DNA of 64,000 nucleotides, from NCBI RefSeq assembly GCF_008807015.1, contig NZ_CP031700.1, positions 1,488,001 to 1,552,000 of the forward strand. Reading direction: 5' to 3'. The position numbers were made by a program, and so were the translations under genes. Position 1 is the first letter of the stretch; each line of letters opens with the position of its first letter. The notes under the pieces were generated by a model, which saw only the letters and a program-made list of their open reading frames with translations, had not been told where the DNA came from and ran no database searches. The DNA is from Neisseria zalophi (GTDB lineage: Bacteria; Pseudomonadota; Gammaproteobacteria; Burkholderiales; Neisseriaceae). This document shows, in pieces, positions 7,886 through 17,954 of the stretch.

Positions 7886-8665
7886 ATGAATAAAACGTTT
7901 AAGTTGGGCGCACTGGCTACGGCGGCCGTATTGGCTTTGGCCGGGTGCCAACAAAACAGCGACAACAATCAGGCAGCCGCTGCGGCTTCGGGAGAAAAAA
8001 CAGCTTCCGCTGCGGCTTCTGCACTCGGTACACCAGTAGAGCAAGCCAGCTATGCTATGGGTATGGATATCGGCCGTTCATTGAAACAAATGAAAGATCA
8101 GGGTACCGAAGTTGATTTGAAAGTTTTTAACGAAGCCTTGCAAACTGTACTTGACGGCAAAGAAACCAAGCTGAACGACCAGCAGGCGCAAGAAGTGATG
8201 ATGAAATTCCTGGCCGAGCAGCAACAAAAAGCCGAAGCTAAAATGGCCGAAGAAGGCAAAGCCAATTTAGAAAAAGGCCAGGCCTTTTTGAAAGAGAATG
8301 CTACCAAAGAAGGCGTAAAAACCACGGCTTCAGGCTTGCAATATAAAGTCAACAAAGAAGGCACCGGTGCGAAACCTAAAGCAACCGATACGGTTACCGT
8401 TGATTATGAAGGCCGCTTGATTGACGGCACGGTGTTCGACAGCAGCAAACAGCACGGCGAGCCGGTGACTTTTGCGTTAAATCAGGTAATTCAAGGCTGG
8501 CAGGAAGGCATTCAGTTGATGAAAGAAGGGGGCGAATACACCTTGTATATCCCCGCCGAACTGGCTTACGGCCCGGCGCAAATGGGCGATAAAATTACGC
8601 CGAATTCCACTTTGGTATTCGACGTGAAATTATTGAAAGTCGGTGCAGAGGCCAACGGTCAATAA
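7886..8665 (+). CDS. fkpA: FKBP-type peptidyl-prolyl isomerase lipoprotein (FkpA/Mip type)
   Basis: Periplasm-facing folding catalyst. 259 aa. Lipobox LALAGC with the lipid-modified Cys at 21, then a Gln/Asn/Ala linker (about 22-50), an FKBP N-terminal dimerisation domain (SYAMGMDIGRSLKQM, helical to about 140), and a C-terminal FKBP domain (about 150-255) with VDYEGRLIDGTVFDSS, FALNQVIQGWQEGIQLMKEG and LVFDVKLLKV. This is the same architecture as E. coli FkpA and Legionella Mip; in Neisseria the Mip homologue is surface-exposed and linked to macrophage survival (family knowledge). Lone gene with its own terminator. Confidence 0.93.
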   Translation: MNKTFKLGALATAAVLALAGCQQNSDNNQAAAAASGEKTASAAASALGTPVEQASYAMGMDIGRSLKQMKDQGTEVDLKVFNEALQTVLDGKETKLNDQQAQEVMMKFLAEQQQKAEAKMAEEGKANLEKGQAFLKENATKEGVKTTASGLQYKVNKEGTGAKPKATDTVTVDYEGRLIDGTVFDSSKQHGEPVTFALNQVIQGWQEGIQLMKEGGEYTLYIPAELAYGPAQMGDKITPNSTLVFDVKLLKVGAEANGQ

Positions 8666-8716
8666 TGACACCCACTGTTAGCAATCAATAAAAAAGATTG
8701 CAATCTTTCTTGTCAG

Positions 8717-8750
8717 AGAAGGCCAATATGCTACCGCATACCGGCCTTCT
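8717..8750 (+). terminator. Terminator behind fkpA
   Basis: AGAAGGCC (8717-8724) pairs with GGCCTTCT (8743-8750), followed by TCTGTT. An AAAGATTGCAATCTTT palindrome lies just before it (about 8692-8707). Not a DUS pair. Confidence 0.65.
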
Positions 8751-8824
8751 TCTGTTATGGAAAGCTGAACTTCAAATCCGAATCTGCCAGCTTTTTTATT
8801 TTAAACCTAATTGGCTGATTTATT

Positions 8825-9790
<966 letters not shown>

Positions 9791-9939
9791 TTATTTGTAA
9801 TAGAGTAAAGACTGAATAGGTTACAGACAGCCTGTTAATTTAAGATATTGAAACTATACCTGCTCTACATCGTGCTGTGTTGCAATATTGTGATTGATAA
9901 AATTTATAGAAGGTAATATTCGGCCAACTTAAAGCTAAT

Positions 9940-9974
9940 AATATGCCGTCTGAAAAGCTTTCAGACGGCATATT
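9940..9974 (-). terminator. AT-DUS hairpin behind the glycine-zipper lipoprotein
   Basis: AATATGCCGTCTGAA and TTCAGACGGCATATT form a perfect 15-bp stem around AAGC-type loop, six bases past the stop of the leftward gene at 9981. AT form of the DUS. Confidence 0.75.
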
Positions 9975-9980
9975 CATTGA

Positions 9981-10535
9981 TTAGCGGCGGCGGAAACCAC
10001 GGCGGGCAGGGCGGCGGTGGTTCGGTTGCGCCCTTTGGGTTGGCCGATAAGCCGGAGTGGCTCGATTTTTATTTGGAACGGTTTTAGTGTTTAAGTTATT
10101 GCTGGTACGACGTGGTGGTCGGGCAGACTGATAATAATTGGCCTGAGCACGGCGTACAGCCGGCGTATCGGCACGGGCTTTTTGAAATTTATTGGAAAGG
10201 GCATTACCGATAAACGCACCGGCCGCCGCACCAATGAGGCTTTGCAATAGCCAGCTACCGGTTGAGGAATCATAAATATATTGCTGACCGTCATTTCCGG
10301 TAACCGGCTCGCCTTGATTACCGTCTGCCCAATATTGTTCCGGAATGGTTTCCTCAACACCGCTGGCGGTTAGCTCATAAACTGTATTGTCTTGTTGTGC
10401 ATTTTGGCGGGCAAGCTCTTGTTGTAATGCTTCAATCTGCTTTTGCTGCTGTTCGAGTTGGGCTTGTGTGTTGTCTTTACAGGCAGCCAATAGAAAAGAA
10501 GTAGAAATCAGTGTTAAAGCAATGGTCTTTTTCAT
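9981..10535 (-). CDS. Glycine-zipper lipoprotein, Arg/Asn-rich tail
   Basis: 184 aa. Lipobox LLAAC with Cys at about 19, then a Gln-rich coiled-coil stretch (QLEQQQKQIEALQQELARQ, about 26-45), a tail-anchored glycine zipper (SLIGAAAGAFIGNALSN, about 97-114), and a strongly basic Arg/Pro/Asn C-terminus (about 120-184, ending RRGFRRR). Glycine zippers of this kind occur in outer-membrane lipoproteins such as SlyB and in pore-like proteins. The basic tail could bind DNA or LPS, but this is speculation. Unnamed family; own terminator. Confidence 0.75.
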   Translation of the reverse strand: MKKTIALTLISTSFLLAACKDNTQAQLEQQQKQIEALQQELARQNAQQDNTVYELTASGVEETIPEQYWADGNQGEPVTGNDGQQYIYDSSTGSWLLQSLIGAAAGAFIGNALSNKFQKARADTPAVRRAQANYYQSARPPRRTSNNLNTKTVPNKNRATPAYRPTQRAQPNHRRPARRGFRRR

Positions 10536-10670
10536 TAGTGTTCCATTTGAATGAATAAAAAATCAAGTAAACAGCGGCTTAATATAAGGTAGTAAATTAT
10601 TTATTCAAGGCCGTCTGAATATTTACTGGTAAAATAACCTATCATTGATACTGAGACGAATACCGTTAAA

Positions 10671-11039
10671 ATGAAACATAACCCCCCTCAGGAAATCCGC
10701 CTGCAAGACAGCCGCGCCACTCTTGCCTTAATATACGACGGACAAATTAAAAAACTGCCTGCCGAATATTTGCGGGTTTATTCACCCAGTGCCGAAGTTC
10801 GCGGCCATGCGCCCGGACAGGAAAAATTGCAAACAGGCAAAGCCGATGTAGTCATAATCAATCTCGAACCGGTAGGGCAGTATGCTTTAAAAATCACATT
10901 TTCAGACGGCCACGATAGCGGTTTATACGACTGGGATTATCTGTATAAATTAGCGCATGAATACGATACAATGTGGGCTGAATATATACGGAAAATTGAA
11001 GCGTCGGGCGCATCGCGCCAACCTTCAGCAAAGTTCTAA
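10671..11039 (+). CDS. DUF971 protein
   Basis: 122 aa; the family resembles the N-terminal domain of gamma-butyrobetaine hydroxylase and is often encoded beside ubiE or Fe-S genes. Visible: IRLQDSRATLALIYDGQ, LPAEYLRVYSPSAEVRGHAPGQ, and FSDGHDSGLYDWDYLYKLA, all family signatures. It lies 30 bases before ubiE on the same strand, an arrangement widespread in beta-proteobacteria, so co-transcription is likely. A DUS core lies inside, at about 10899. Function unproven (possible role in Fe-S or quinone metabolism). Confidence 0.88.
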   Translation: MKHNPPQEIRLQDSRATLALIYDGQIKKLPAEYLRVYSPSAEVRGHAPGQEKLQTGKADVVIINLEPVGQYALKITFSDGHDSGLYDWDYLYKLAHEYDTMWAEYIRKIEASGASRQPSAKF

Positions 11040-11069
11040 TTTAAGTTATTTATTAAGAAAGCCTGCACC

Positions 11070-11807
11070 ATGAGCAACAATAAAACCCATTTCGGCTATA
11101 AAACTATTGATGAAAGTGAAAAAGCAAAAAAAGTTGCCGAAGTGTTTCATTCCGTAGCCAAGAATTACGACATTATGAACGACGTGATGTCCGGCGGCCT
11201 GCATCGGGCATGGAAGCATTTTACGATTAATACCGCACATCTGAAAAAAGGCGATAAAGTGCTAGATATTGCCGGCGGTACCGGCGATTTGTCGCGCGGT
11301 TGGGCCAAACGGGTAGGGGATAAAGGGGAAGTATGGCTCACCGATATCAACTCGTCTATGTTGTCGGTCGGCCGTGATCGTTTGCTCAATGAAGGGGTGA
11401 TTTTACCGGTATCATTGGCCGATGCAGAAAAACTGCCGTTTCCAAGCAATTATTTTAACTTGGTGTCCGTCGCATTCGGCCTGCGCAATATGACGCACAA
11501 AGAAGCGGCATTAAAAGAAATGTACCGCGTATTAAAACCGGGCGGCACTTTATTGGTGCTTGAGTTTTCCAAAGTATTCAAGCCATTGGCTCCGGCATAC
11601 GATTTATATTCGTTCAAACTGCTGCCTTTGATGGGCAAAATGATTGCCAAAGATGCCGACAGCTACCAATATTTGGCCGAATCCATCCGCATGCATCCGG
11701 ATCAGGAAACACTTAAACAAATGATGTTGGATGCCGGCTTTGACAGCGTGGATTACTATAATTTGACCGCCGGTGTCGTGGCTTTGCACAAAGGCGTAAA
11801 ATATTAA
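11070..11807 (+). CDS. ubiE: Ubiquinone/menaquinone C-methyltransferase UbiE
   Basis: SAM-dependent C-methylation step in quinone biosynthesis. 245 aa. SAM-binding motif [12 protein letters not shown], family signatures [20 protein letters not shown] and [27 protein letters not shown]-terminal [17 protein letters not shown]. Full length. Preceded by the DUF971 gene. Confidence 0.96.
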   Translation: MSNNKTHFGYKTIDESEKAKKVAEVFHSVAKNYDIMNDVMSGGLHRAWKHFTINTAHLKKGDKVLDIAGGTGDLSRGWAKRVGDKGEVWLTDINSSMLSVGRDRLLNEGVILPVSLADAEKLPFPSNYFNLVSVAFGLRNMTHKEAALKEMYRVLKPGGTLLVLEFSKVFKPLAPAYDLYSFKLLPLMGKMIAKDADSYQYLAESIRMHPDQETLKQMMLDAGFDSVDYYNLTAGVVALHKGVKY

Positions 11808-11971
11808 ACCGTTTTGATTTTGGGTAATTGAAACGGAAGAATATAAGAGTAGTCGGGTTGTTTATATAAGATAAACAGCTCGATTATTTTTCTGATATAA
11901 AATTTAACATAATATACATTATGCGAATTATTATTTATCCTTCTTGAGCAAAAGTTAATTTCATATTCTAA

Positions 11972-12496
11972 TTAAAAATTGATATCTATTACATATGTAA
12001 ACGGTACTTGATCATATCCTTTTTGGGCAGGTTCAAATATCGTGTTTTCTATGGTTTTTAATGCTGCCGTATCCAGCCTTTCATATCCACTGGTCTTTGC
12101 TAGTTTTACGCGTTCAGGCCTACCGTATCTACTTATGGTTACTTCGACTAATACAGTTCCATGTTCATTGTTGATTTTGGATAGCTCAGGATAAGGAACC
12201 TTGATTTCTGATAATGGCTTTGGCGGTATAAATCTATTTTTAAACTTTTCAACTCTTCGATTTTCTTGTGCCATTGATTCACTCATTTGTCTGTTCCATT
12301 CAATAAGTGCATTTTGAGCATATTTGGCAGCTTCCTCTATTTCCACACGTTCGCGATATTTACTAAATGCAAGATAAGCTATCGAAATGGCAATAACGAA
12401 AAGAAACATTAGCATTACCAATGTTCCTAAGTCTATATCATTACCTTGGCTTTTATATATTTTATCTTCAGGTTTAATTCCATCTCCCCATGCCAT
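11972..12496 (-). CDS. Orphan TonB-like energy-transducer protein
   Basis: 174 aa. One membrane helix near the N-terminus (LVMLMFLFVIAISIAYLAF, about 27-45), a charged helical linker (about 46-105) without the proline-rich spacer of classical TonB, and a C-terminal TonB domain (about 110-174): HGTVLVEVTISRYGRPERVKLAKTSGYERLD then FTYVIDINF. No exbB/exbD or receptor is adjacent. The DNA is AT-richer than neighbours. It may transduce energy to a distant receptor or be a structural variant with another role. Confidence 0.72.
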   Translation of the reverse strand: MAWGDGIKPEDKIYKSQGNDIDLGTLVMLMFLFVIAISIAYLAFSKYRERVEIEEAAKYAQNALIEWNRQMSESMAQENRRVEKFKNRFIPPKPLSEIKVPYPELSKINNEHGTVLVEVTISRYGRPERVKLAKTSGYERLDTAALKTIENTIFEPAQKGYDQVPFTYVIDINF

Positions 12497-12657
12497 TTTT
12501 ACATTTCCTTTTTTTATTTCATTGTATACATGCTAAGTATTTTGCAAATAATCTTATTTATTAATCACGCATAATAGTGACTCACAATATTATCATTAGT
12601 CCTTATTTTTTATCAATGACAATAAGATAAAAATGCTTTATATAATCACTTTTCAAG
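12497..12657. other. AT-rich upstream region, no gene seen
   Basis: Spacer between the TonB-like start and the DnaA-box element; no open frame with a ribosome site. Confidence 0.5.
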
Positions 12658-12880
12658 TTACTCACAAAAGTTGTGGATAAAGATGTGGATAGTCTGTGAA
12701 ATAGCGCTATTTCCCTAGGAAAGTAAGGCATTTTCTATGATTGCACAAAAAATAAGCTTTGATAAAAAATACTTTAATATCAATTAATTAAATATATTTC
12801 AGCTTTGTCAAGCATATTAGTAGTAACGGTAGTTTCCTTGGATACTGTAATGTGGATAAATTAATTTAATGTCTTGACAA
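12658..12880. repeat. DnaA-box repeat element, copy 1
   Basis: Three DnaA-box-like nonamers in the same orientation: TGTGGATAA (12672-12680), TGTGGATAG (12684-12692) and TGTGGATAA (12851-12859), the first and last being the exact complement of TTATCCACA. TTGTCAAGC (12805-12813) and CTTGACAA (12873-12880) flank the third box as a loose inverted repeat. A diverged second copy with matching spacing lies at 41111-41332. It ends 53 bases before the earP ATG, and its last TTGACA with TATAAT at 12894-12899 (spacer 14) may serve as a weak promoter. Confidence 0.75.
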
Positions 12881-12932
12881 AACGCTTTTAAGCTATAATT
12901 TATGACCGTTCAAAGATTTAGCACAACCTATC

Positions 12933-14084
12933 ATGCCATCTGAAAAAATATCGCCTCAAACCTGCTGGGTTTTTTGTAATGTTATCGATAATTTCGGTGA
13001 TATAGGTGTTTCTTGGCGATTGTCAAAAATGCTGGCAAATGAATGCGGCTGGCAAATTCATCTTTGGGTAGATGATGCCGATGCCTTGCGTGCATTGTGC
13101 CCTGGTTTCAGCAGCTTACCCTGCTGTTATCAGAATATCCACGTTCATCAATGGCGTGCCGAATCGGCCGATGATGTAGATACCGCCCCTATTCCTGATG
13201 TAGTGATTGAAACGTTTGCCTGTGATTTACCTGCGAATGTGTTACAGATTATCACTGAAAACCGCCCTTTATGGCTGAACTGGGAATATCTCAGCGCGGA
13301 AAGCAGTAATGAAAAGCTGCATGCCCTACCCTCGCCCCAAGCCAACGGCATTCAAAAATATTTTTGGTTTATGGGCTTTAGCAAACAAAGCGGTGGTTTA
13401 TTACGTGAACGTGATTATGAAGCCCGCAGCCGCTTTGACAATCAGGCATTTCGCGAACAACTCAAACTGCCATCCAAAACCGTGCCTGAGTGGCTGTTAT
13501 TTGGTTATCAAAGCCCTATTTGGGCAGCATGGCTGACCATGTGGCAACAATTTGGCGAACCGCTTACCCTACTTCTAGCCGGCAATCAGATTATAGACAG
13601 CTTAAAAGCGGCGCAATCCATTCCCGAATCCGCACTAAACCAAGATGGCGATATTTTTCAGACGGCCAATATCACACTGATTAAAATCCCATTTATCCCT
13701 CAAGCTGATTTTGACCGTTTACTTCATCTTTCAGACGGCCTGATGATTCGGGGCGAAGACAGTTTTGTGCGCGCTCAATTTGCGGCGAAACCTTTTTTCT
13801 GGCATATCTACCCGCAAGATGAAATGGTACATATCGATAAGCTGCATGCTTTTTGGGATAAAGCCTATACCGAATATACTGCTGAAATACAAGCAGCGCA
13901 CCGCTCTTTATCCGACGAATTAAACGGTGCATTAACATTAACCCCGCAACAACGCTTATCGGCATGGCAAACCTTAATGCAGCATCAGGAAAGCTGGCGG
14001 CAGAGTGCAAAAAATTGGCAACAATGCCTGTTTGCGCAACCCTCAGCAGTGGAAAAACTAGCCAAGTTTATCGAATCCCGTTAA
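12933..14084 (+). CDS. earP: EF-P arginine rhamnosyltransferase EarP
   Basis: Transfers rhamnose from dTDP-rhamnose onto Arg32 of elongation factor P. 383 aa, GT-B fold (formerly DUF2331). Visible: the N-terminal catalytic motif [14 protein letters not shown] (Asp at about 19 and 23), WLFGYQSPI, and the C-terminal sugar-nucleotide site [26 protein letters not shown]. Its target efp follows 46 bases downstream and has Arg at position 32, which confirms the pair. Two DUS lie within the gene (about 13659 and 13730). The gene sits just after the DnaA-box element. Confidence 0.95.
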   Translation: MPSEKISPQTCWVFCNVIDNFGDIGVSWRLSKMLANECGWQIHLWVDDADALRALCPGFSSLPCCYQNIHVHQWRAESADDVDTAPIPDVVIETFACDLPANVLQIITENRPLWLNWEYLSAESSNEKLHALPSPQANGIQKYFWFMGFSKQSGGLLRERDYEARSRFDNQAFREQLKLPSKTVPEWLLFGYQSPIWAAWLTMWQQFGEPLTLLLAGNQIIDSLKAAQSIPESALNQDGDIFQTANITLIKIPFIPQADFDRLLHLSDGLMIRGEDSFVRAQFAAKPFFWHIYPQDEMVHIDKLHAFWDKAYTEYTAEIQAAHRSLSDELNGALTLTPQQRLSAWQTLMQHQESWRQSAKNWQQCLFAQPSAVEKLAKFIESR

Positions 14085-14130
14085 AATAACGCGTTTATTT
14101 TTACCAAATTACAGAGATTGGAAACAGATA

Positions 14131-14691
14131 ATGAAAACCGCACAAGAACTGCGCGCAGGTAATGTATTTATGGTCGGCAACGACCCGATGGTGGTTCAAA
14201 AAACCGAATACATCAAAGGCGGACGCTCTTCAGCCAAGGTCAGCATGAAATTGAAAAACTTGCTCACCGGCGCCGCAACCGAAACCATTTATAAAGCCGA
14301 TGATAAATTCGACGTGGTGATTTTGGCTCGTAAAAACTGTACTTACAGCTATTTTGCCGATCCTATGTATGTATTCATGGATGAAGAATTCAACCAATAC
14401 GAAATCGAAGCCGAAAATATCGGTGACGCTTTGAAATTCATCGTTGACGGCATGGAAGACGTTTGCGAAGTAACTTTCTACGAAGGCAACCCGATTTCCG
14501 TAGAACTGCCGACGATTATTGTTCGCGAAGTGGAATACACCGAGCCTGCCGTTAAAGGCGATACTTCAGGTAAAGTGATGAAAACCGCACGCTTGATTGG
14601 TGGCACTGAAATTCAAGTAATGTCTTATATTGAAAACGGTGATAAAGTCGAAATCGATACCCGTACCGGTGAATTCCGTAAACGTGCCTAA
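14131..14691 (+). CDS. efp: Elongation factor P (arginine-type)
   Basis: Relieves ribosome stalling at polyproline. 186 aa, three beta-barrel domains. The modification loop reads [11 protein letters not shown] with Arg32 where E. coli has the beta-lysylated Lys34; Arg32 is the EarP substrate. C-terminal [22 protein letters not shown] is the domain III signature. Ribosome site AGAGATTGGAAA before the ATG. Operon with earP; DUS terminator follows. Confidence 0.97.
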   Translation: MKTAQELRAGNVFMVGNDPMVVQKTEYIKGGRSSAKVSMKLKNLLTGAATETIYKADDKFDVVILARKNCTYSYFADPMYVFMDEEFNQYEIEAENIGDALKFIVDGMEDVCEVTFYEGNPISVELPTIIVREVEYTEPAVKGDTSGKVMKTARLIGGTEIQVMSYIENGDKVEIDTRTGEFRKRA

Positions 14692-14717
14692 TTGTTTATT
14701 GATTGAATTGTAATCAT

Positions 14718-14749
14718 AAGAGGCCGTCTGAAAATTCAGACGGCCTCTT
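14718..14749. terminator. DUS terminator between efp and pyrC
   Basis: AAGAGGCCGTCTGAA and TTCAGACGGCCTCTT: a perfect 15-bp stem with a two-base loop region, followed by TTTG, between two convergent genes. Confidence 0.85.
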
Positions 14750-14800
14750 TGTACTAAGAATACTCTTTTTTTATGATTATTGCTATTCAAACTCCACCAA

Positions 14801-15838
14801 TCAATATTGAACCGTCCAAGCCACCTGTTCGCCACCGCGCATCGGCACCAAGACCTCACCATCGCCGAAAGGAATGGCAGCTTCTACCGGACAGGGCTGT
14901 TTGATTAAGGTAATGCTGCGCGGATTTTCAGGTAAGCCGTAGAAACGGGCACCGTTTTTTGAAGCAAAGGCTTCCAATTTATCCAAAGCGCCCGCTTTAT
15001 CAAACACTTCGGCATAAAGCTCAATCGCGGTTGCCGCGCTGAACATACCGGCGCAACCACATGCATTTTCTTTCAGCGAACGGGCATGCGGGGCGCTGTC
15101 GGTGCCTAAGAAAAACTTATGGGCATTATCGCCGGTAACCGCTTCAACCAATGCCTTACGGTGGCTTTCGCGCTTCAATACAGGCAGGCAATAACGGTGC
15201 GGGCGTACTCCGCCGACCAATAAATCATTGCGGTTCAACAGCAAATGCTGCGGGGTAACGCTGGCGGCGACATTGTCGCCCGCTTCCATCACCAAACGGG
15301 CAGCATCGGCGGTGGTAATGTGTTCGAACACCACTTTCAAATCAGGCACCTGTTGCAAAACGGGTTTCATCACCCGTTCGATAAACACGGCTTCGCGGTC
15401 GAAAATATCCACTTCCGGATCAGTAACTTCGCCGTGTACCAAAAATAAAACGCCCTGCTTGGCCATTTCCTGCAAAACCGGCATCAGTTTAAACAAATCG
15501 GTTACACCGGAATCGGAATTGGTGGTCGCCCCGGCCGGATACAGTTTGAAGGCTACGATGCCTGCGGCTTTTGCCTCCCGCACCAATTCGGGCGTGGATT
15601 TATCGGTCAGATACAGCGTCATCAGCGGCTCGAATGTGCTGTTCGGCGGCAAGGCATCCATAATGCGTGCTTTATAGGCCATTGCATCGGCCACACTGAC
15701 CACCGGCGGTTTCAAATTGGGCATAATCACGGCACGCCCCATCTGCCTTGCGGTAAACGGCAATACGGCTTTGAGAGCTTCGCCGTCGCGTAGGTGCAAG
15801 TGCATATCGTCGGGTTGGATAATGGTCAGGGTTTGCAT
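14801..15838 (-). CDS. pyrC: Dihydroorotase
   Basis: Third step of pyrimidine synthesis: cyclises carbamoyl aspartate to dihydroorotate. 345 aa, class II. Visible: metal-binding HLHLR (His13, His15), the carboxylated lysine in AFKLYPAG (about Lys98), [16 protein letters not shown], and FLGTDSAPH with the catalytic Asp. Full length. Transcribed leftward; a following lipoprotein gene is upstream on the same strand with a DUS pair between, so pyrC is probably monocistronic. Confidence 0.96.
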   Translation of the reverse strand: MQTLTIIQPDDMHLHLRDGEALKAVLPFTARQMGRAVIMPNLKPPVVSVADAMAYKARIMDALPPNSTFEPLMTLYLTDKSTPELVREAKAAGIVAFKLYPAGATTNSDSGVTDLFKLMPVLQEMAKQGVLFLVHGEVTDPEVDIFDREAVFIERVMKPVLQQVPDLKVVFEHITTADAARLVMEAGDNVAASVTPQHLLLNRNDLLVGGVRPHRYCLPVLKRESHRKALVEAVTGDNAHKFFLGTDSAPHARSLKENACGCAGMFSAATAIELYAEVFDKAGALDKLEAFASKNGARFYGLPENPRSITLIKQPCPVEAAIPFGDGEVLVPMRGGEQVAWTVQY

Positions 15839-15876
15839 AATATTCCTTTATTATGTTTTATTTGTTGTTAAGTTTA

Positions 15877-15923
15877 AGGCCGTCTGAAAAAGTTTACCCG
15901 ACCACGGGCTATTCAGGCGGCCT
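15877..15923. repeat. Imperfect DUS pair between lipoprotein gene and pyrC
   Basis: AGGCCGTCTGAA (15877-15888) and TTCAGGCGGCCT (15912-15923), one mismatch in the second arm. It lies seven bases past the stop of the upstream leftward gene, so it is probably that gene's terminator. Confidence 0.55.
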
Positions 15924-15929
15924 GTTTCA

Positions 15930-16514
15930 TTATTCACTGTTAACGGCAGAGGTATTTGCCGGTGGGCGGATAAGCATAAGCGCCAATTGTGCCGGCAAGT
16001 GTTCCGAAGACGACATATTCGCTGCCAGCCGAATATCCCGACCGCTATCGGTTTCATGCCAAATATAGGCGATTCGCGTAAACGGGAACGGCGAAGAAAC
16101 AAAACTTTTTTCCTCCAAACGCGGCTCTATACCCGGCTGCCCTGCCAATGCGATACGCTCAAACGCTTTTTCCACAACCATACTGTCTGCCTTAGCGGTT
16201 TTAACACTGCAAGCATCGGAAGTGGTGCTCAGATAAAAAGTAGCGCCCTGCCGTTCTGTCTGCCAAACCGATTGGGCATCTAATTCCATCATACCCGGCG
16301 GCAGGTTTTTTATATCATCCGCCGTCATTTTCCGAAACTGTTGCTGCGCCGCCCATTCGCCAACCGCACCGGCACTGCCGCCGGTTTGCACGCAAGCCTG
16401 TTCGAATAGTTTAACAGCTTCCGTTGCATAAGCGGCCGATTGTTCGGGCTTAACTTCTTGGCTACAAGATGCCAAAGACAATACAGCAATTGGCAACAGT
16501 AGGGATTTCAACAT
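15930..16514 (-). CDS. Neisserial lipoprotein of unknown function
   Basis: 194 aa. Signal peptide MLKSLLLPIAVLSLASC with the lipid Cys at 17. The mature part has two further cysteines (in EQACVQTG and SDACSVKT), likely a disulfide. It resembles the family NCBI names after NMCC_0638 of N. meningitidis, but I am not certain. The start is unusual: ATG at 16512-16514 is preceded by AAGGCTGTCTGAA, a DUS variant in the ribosome-site position. Followed by a DUS pair; tusA starts upstream and reads toward it, 14 bases away, so the two may form an operon. Confidence 0.65.
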   Translation of the reverse strand: MLKSLLLPIAVLSLASCSQEVKPEQSAAYATEAVKLFEQACVQTGGSAGAVGEWAAQQQFRKMTADDIKNLPPGMMELDAQSVWQTERQGATFYLSTTSDACSVKTAKADSMVVEKAFERIALAGQPGIEPRLEEKSFVSSPFPFTRIAYIWHETDSGRDIRLAANMSSSEHLPAQLALMLIRPPANTSAVNSE

Positions 16515-16528
16515 TTCAGACAGCCTTT

Positions 16529-16753
16529 TTATTTGTGCCGGACAACCAATTTAAACACCCCGTCGGCCTCGGAAGATTCGAGCAAAACGTGGCCGGTTTG
16601 GCGGCAGAAGGCGGCAAAATCATCCGGTGCGCCGTGATCGGTTGCCAGCACGGTTAACAATTCATCGGCATCCATTTGCGCCAATGCTTTTTTAGCACGC
16701 AAAATCGGTAAAGGACATTTTAATCCGGTAACGTCTAAGGTTTGTGTATTCAT
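16529..16753 (-). CDS. tusA: TusA-family sulfur carrier
   Basis: 74 aa. DVTGLKCPLPILRAKKAL with the single sulfur-carrying Cys at about 13, the family signature. TusA relays sulfur for tRNA 2-thiouridine and molybdopterin chemistry, but many bacteria have several paralogues (TusA, YedF-like), so the exact role is open. Neighbours do not settle it: no tusBCDE in the window. Confidence 0.88.
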   Translation of the reverse strand: MNTQTLDVTGLKCPLPILRAKKALAQMDADELLTVLATDHGAPDDFAAFCRQTGHVLLESSEADGVFKLVVRHK

Positions 16754-16914
16754 GATTCATTCTCGTATTTTTTTTCAGACAACACACAATATGCCGCCGC
16801 AACGCGTGAAAACAAGCCTGCCGCCCGCTTCTATCGGCGAAAAAGCATATTGGCGGTTATTATACAGCAAGCTGCGGTTTAAACAGGGGAAATCGGTGCA
16901 AACTGTTAATATAC

Positions 16915-17023
16915 GTAGGGGCGGATTATATATCCGCCCGCTTCAACCTTACTATATCGTATACCCATATAAAAAAACTTGGTCACAACCCGACAAACGG
17001 GCGGATATATAATCCGCCCCTAC
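16915..17023. mobile_element. 109-bp MITE/REP-like element with 26-bp inverted ends
   Basis: Left arm 16915-16940 (starts GTAGGGGCGGATTATATATC) and right arm 16998-17023 are perfect reverse complements over 26 bases. Each arm is itself nearly palindromic (GGGCGGAT...ATCCGCCC), so hairpins can form at both ends and across the element. No protein is encoded and no clear target duplication is visible. Sits in the 434-base gap between tusA and the TauE/UreH gene; nothing else is seen in that gap. Confidence 0.7.
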
Positions 17024-17187
17024 ATAAAATCAGGCTGTCTGAATATTATCATTCCGGCGTATATTTCCATTGAATTCACGATTTTTTTAACACCAACCAT
17101 CCCATATCAGTTTTTATTGCAAACAACCGCCCGCCCCGATTCGTGCAAATGTTACAATGCACGCGGTTTTTCCTTTATGCGACGGCC

Positions 17188-17865
17188 ATGAGCAGCGATA
17201 TTACTTTTTTTACTTTGTTTTTAATCGGCTTTTTCGGCGGCGGCCATTGTGTCGGCATGTGCGGCGGTTTGAGCAGCGCGTTTGCCCTGCAACTTCCGCC
17301 GCATATCAATCGCTTCTGGCTGATTTTATTATTGAATAGCGGCCGTATCAGCAGTTATGTTCTCATTGGTTTTTTAGTAGGCCTATTGGGGCAAATCGGT
17401 ATTTCATTAGACCAAACCCGTTGGCTGCAAAACGGTTTGTTTGTTGCCGCCAATCTTTTATTACTGCTTATCGGGCTTTATCTGGCCGGTTTGTCGGCAT
17501 GGGCGGTAAAAGTAGAAACCATCGGCCGGCCGATATGGAAAAAGCTCAACCCTTTATTAAACAAATTGCTGCCGATACGCAGCATTCCCGCCTGTTTCGG
17601 CGTCGGCATGTTGTGGGGCTGGCTGCCGTGCGGTTTGGTATACAGCGCTTCGCTTTATGCCTTGGGCAGCGGCAGCGCATGGCGCGGCAGTTTGTATATG
17701 CTGGCGTTTGCCTTAGGCACCCTGCCCAATCTGTTGGCCATGGGCTTTTTTGCCGCACAATTAAAAAGCCTGCTGCAACGCAGGCCGGTCAGGTTAGCCG
17801 CCGGCCTGATGGTTGCCGCGTGGGCGTTATGGCAGCTGTTCCGTTTTTTTCAGACGGCCCATTAG
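17188..17865 (+). CDS. TauE/SafE-UreH type membrane protein
   Basis: 225 aa, about six membrane helices. Start chosen at 17188 (MSSDITFFTLF) rather than an upstream GTG/ATG at 17143, which would prefix 15 non-hydrophobic residues. Signature GGGHCVGMCGGLSSAF (about 17-32) and MLWGWLPCGLVYSASL in the second half: paired Cys-containing motifs of the DsbD_2/UreH-type transmembrane family, whose members move metals or sulfur compounds or support cytochrome oxidase assembly. A DUS overlaps the last codons (about 17848). Substrate unknown. The next gene, ratA, has its own promoter. Confidence 0.75.
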   Translation: MSSDITFFTLFLIGFFGGGHCVGMCGGLSSAFALQLPPHINRFWLILLLNSGRISSYVLIGFLVGLLGQIGISLDQTRWLQNGLFVAANLLLLLIGLYLAGLSAWAVKVETIGRPIWKKLNPLLNKLLPIRSIPACFGVGMLWGWLPCGLVYSASLYALGSGSAWRGSLYMLAFALGTLPNLLAMGFFAAQLKSLLQRRPVRLAAGLMVAAWALWQLFRFFQTAH

Positions 17866-17884
17866 CCACGAACGCGCCGCTGTG

Positions 17885-17913
17885 CCGACAAAAATATCCG
17901 TTTTGTTTATAAT
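17885..17913 (+). promoter_or_regulatory. Promoter of ratA-rnfH
   Basis: CCGACA (17885-17890), 17 bases, TATAAT (17908-17913), 42 bases before the ratA ATG. The -35 matches four of six positions. Confidence 0.55.
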
Positions 17914-17954
17914 ATCCCCTTTTTACTGCATATTACCGCGGGCAAGAAAATCCT

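Noticed and set aside
16752..17191. Rightward frames through the tusA-TauE gap
   Set aside because: They translate the inverted-repeat element; no ribosome site and no protein-like pattern.
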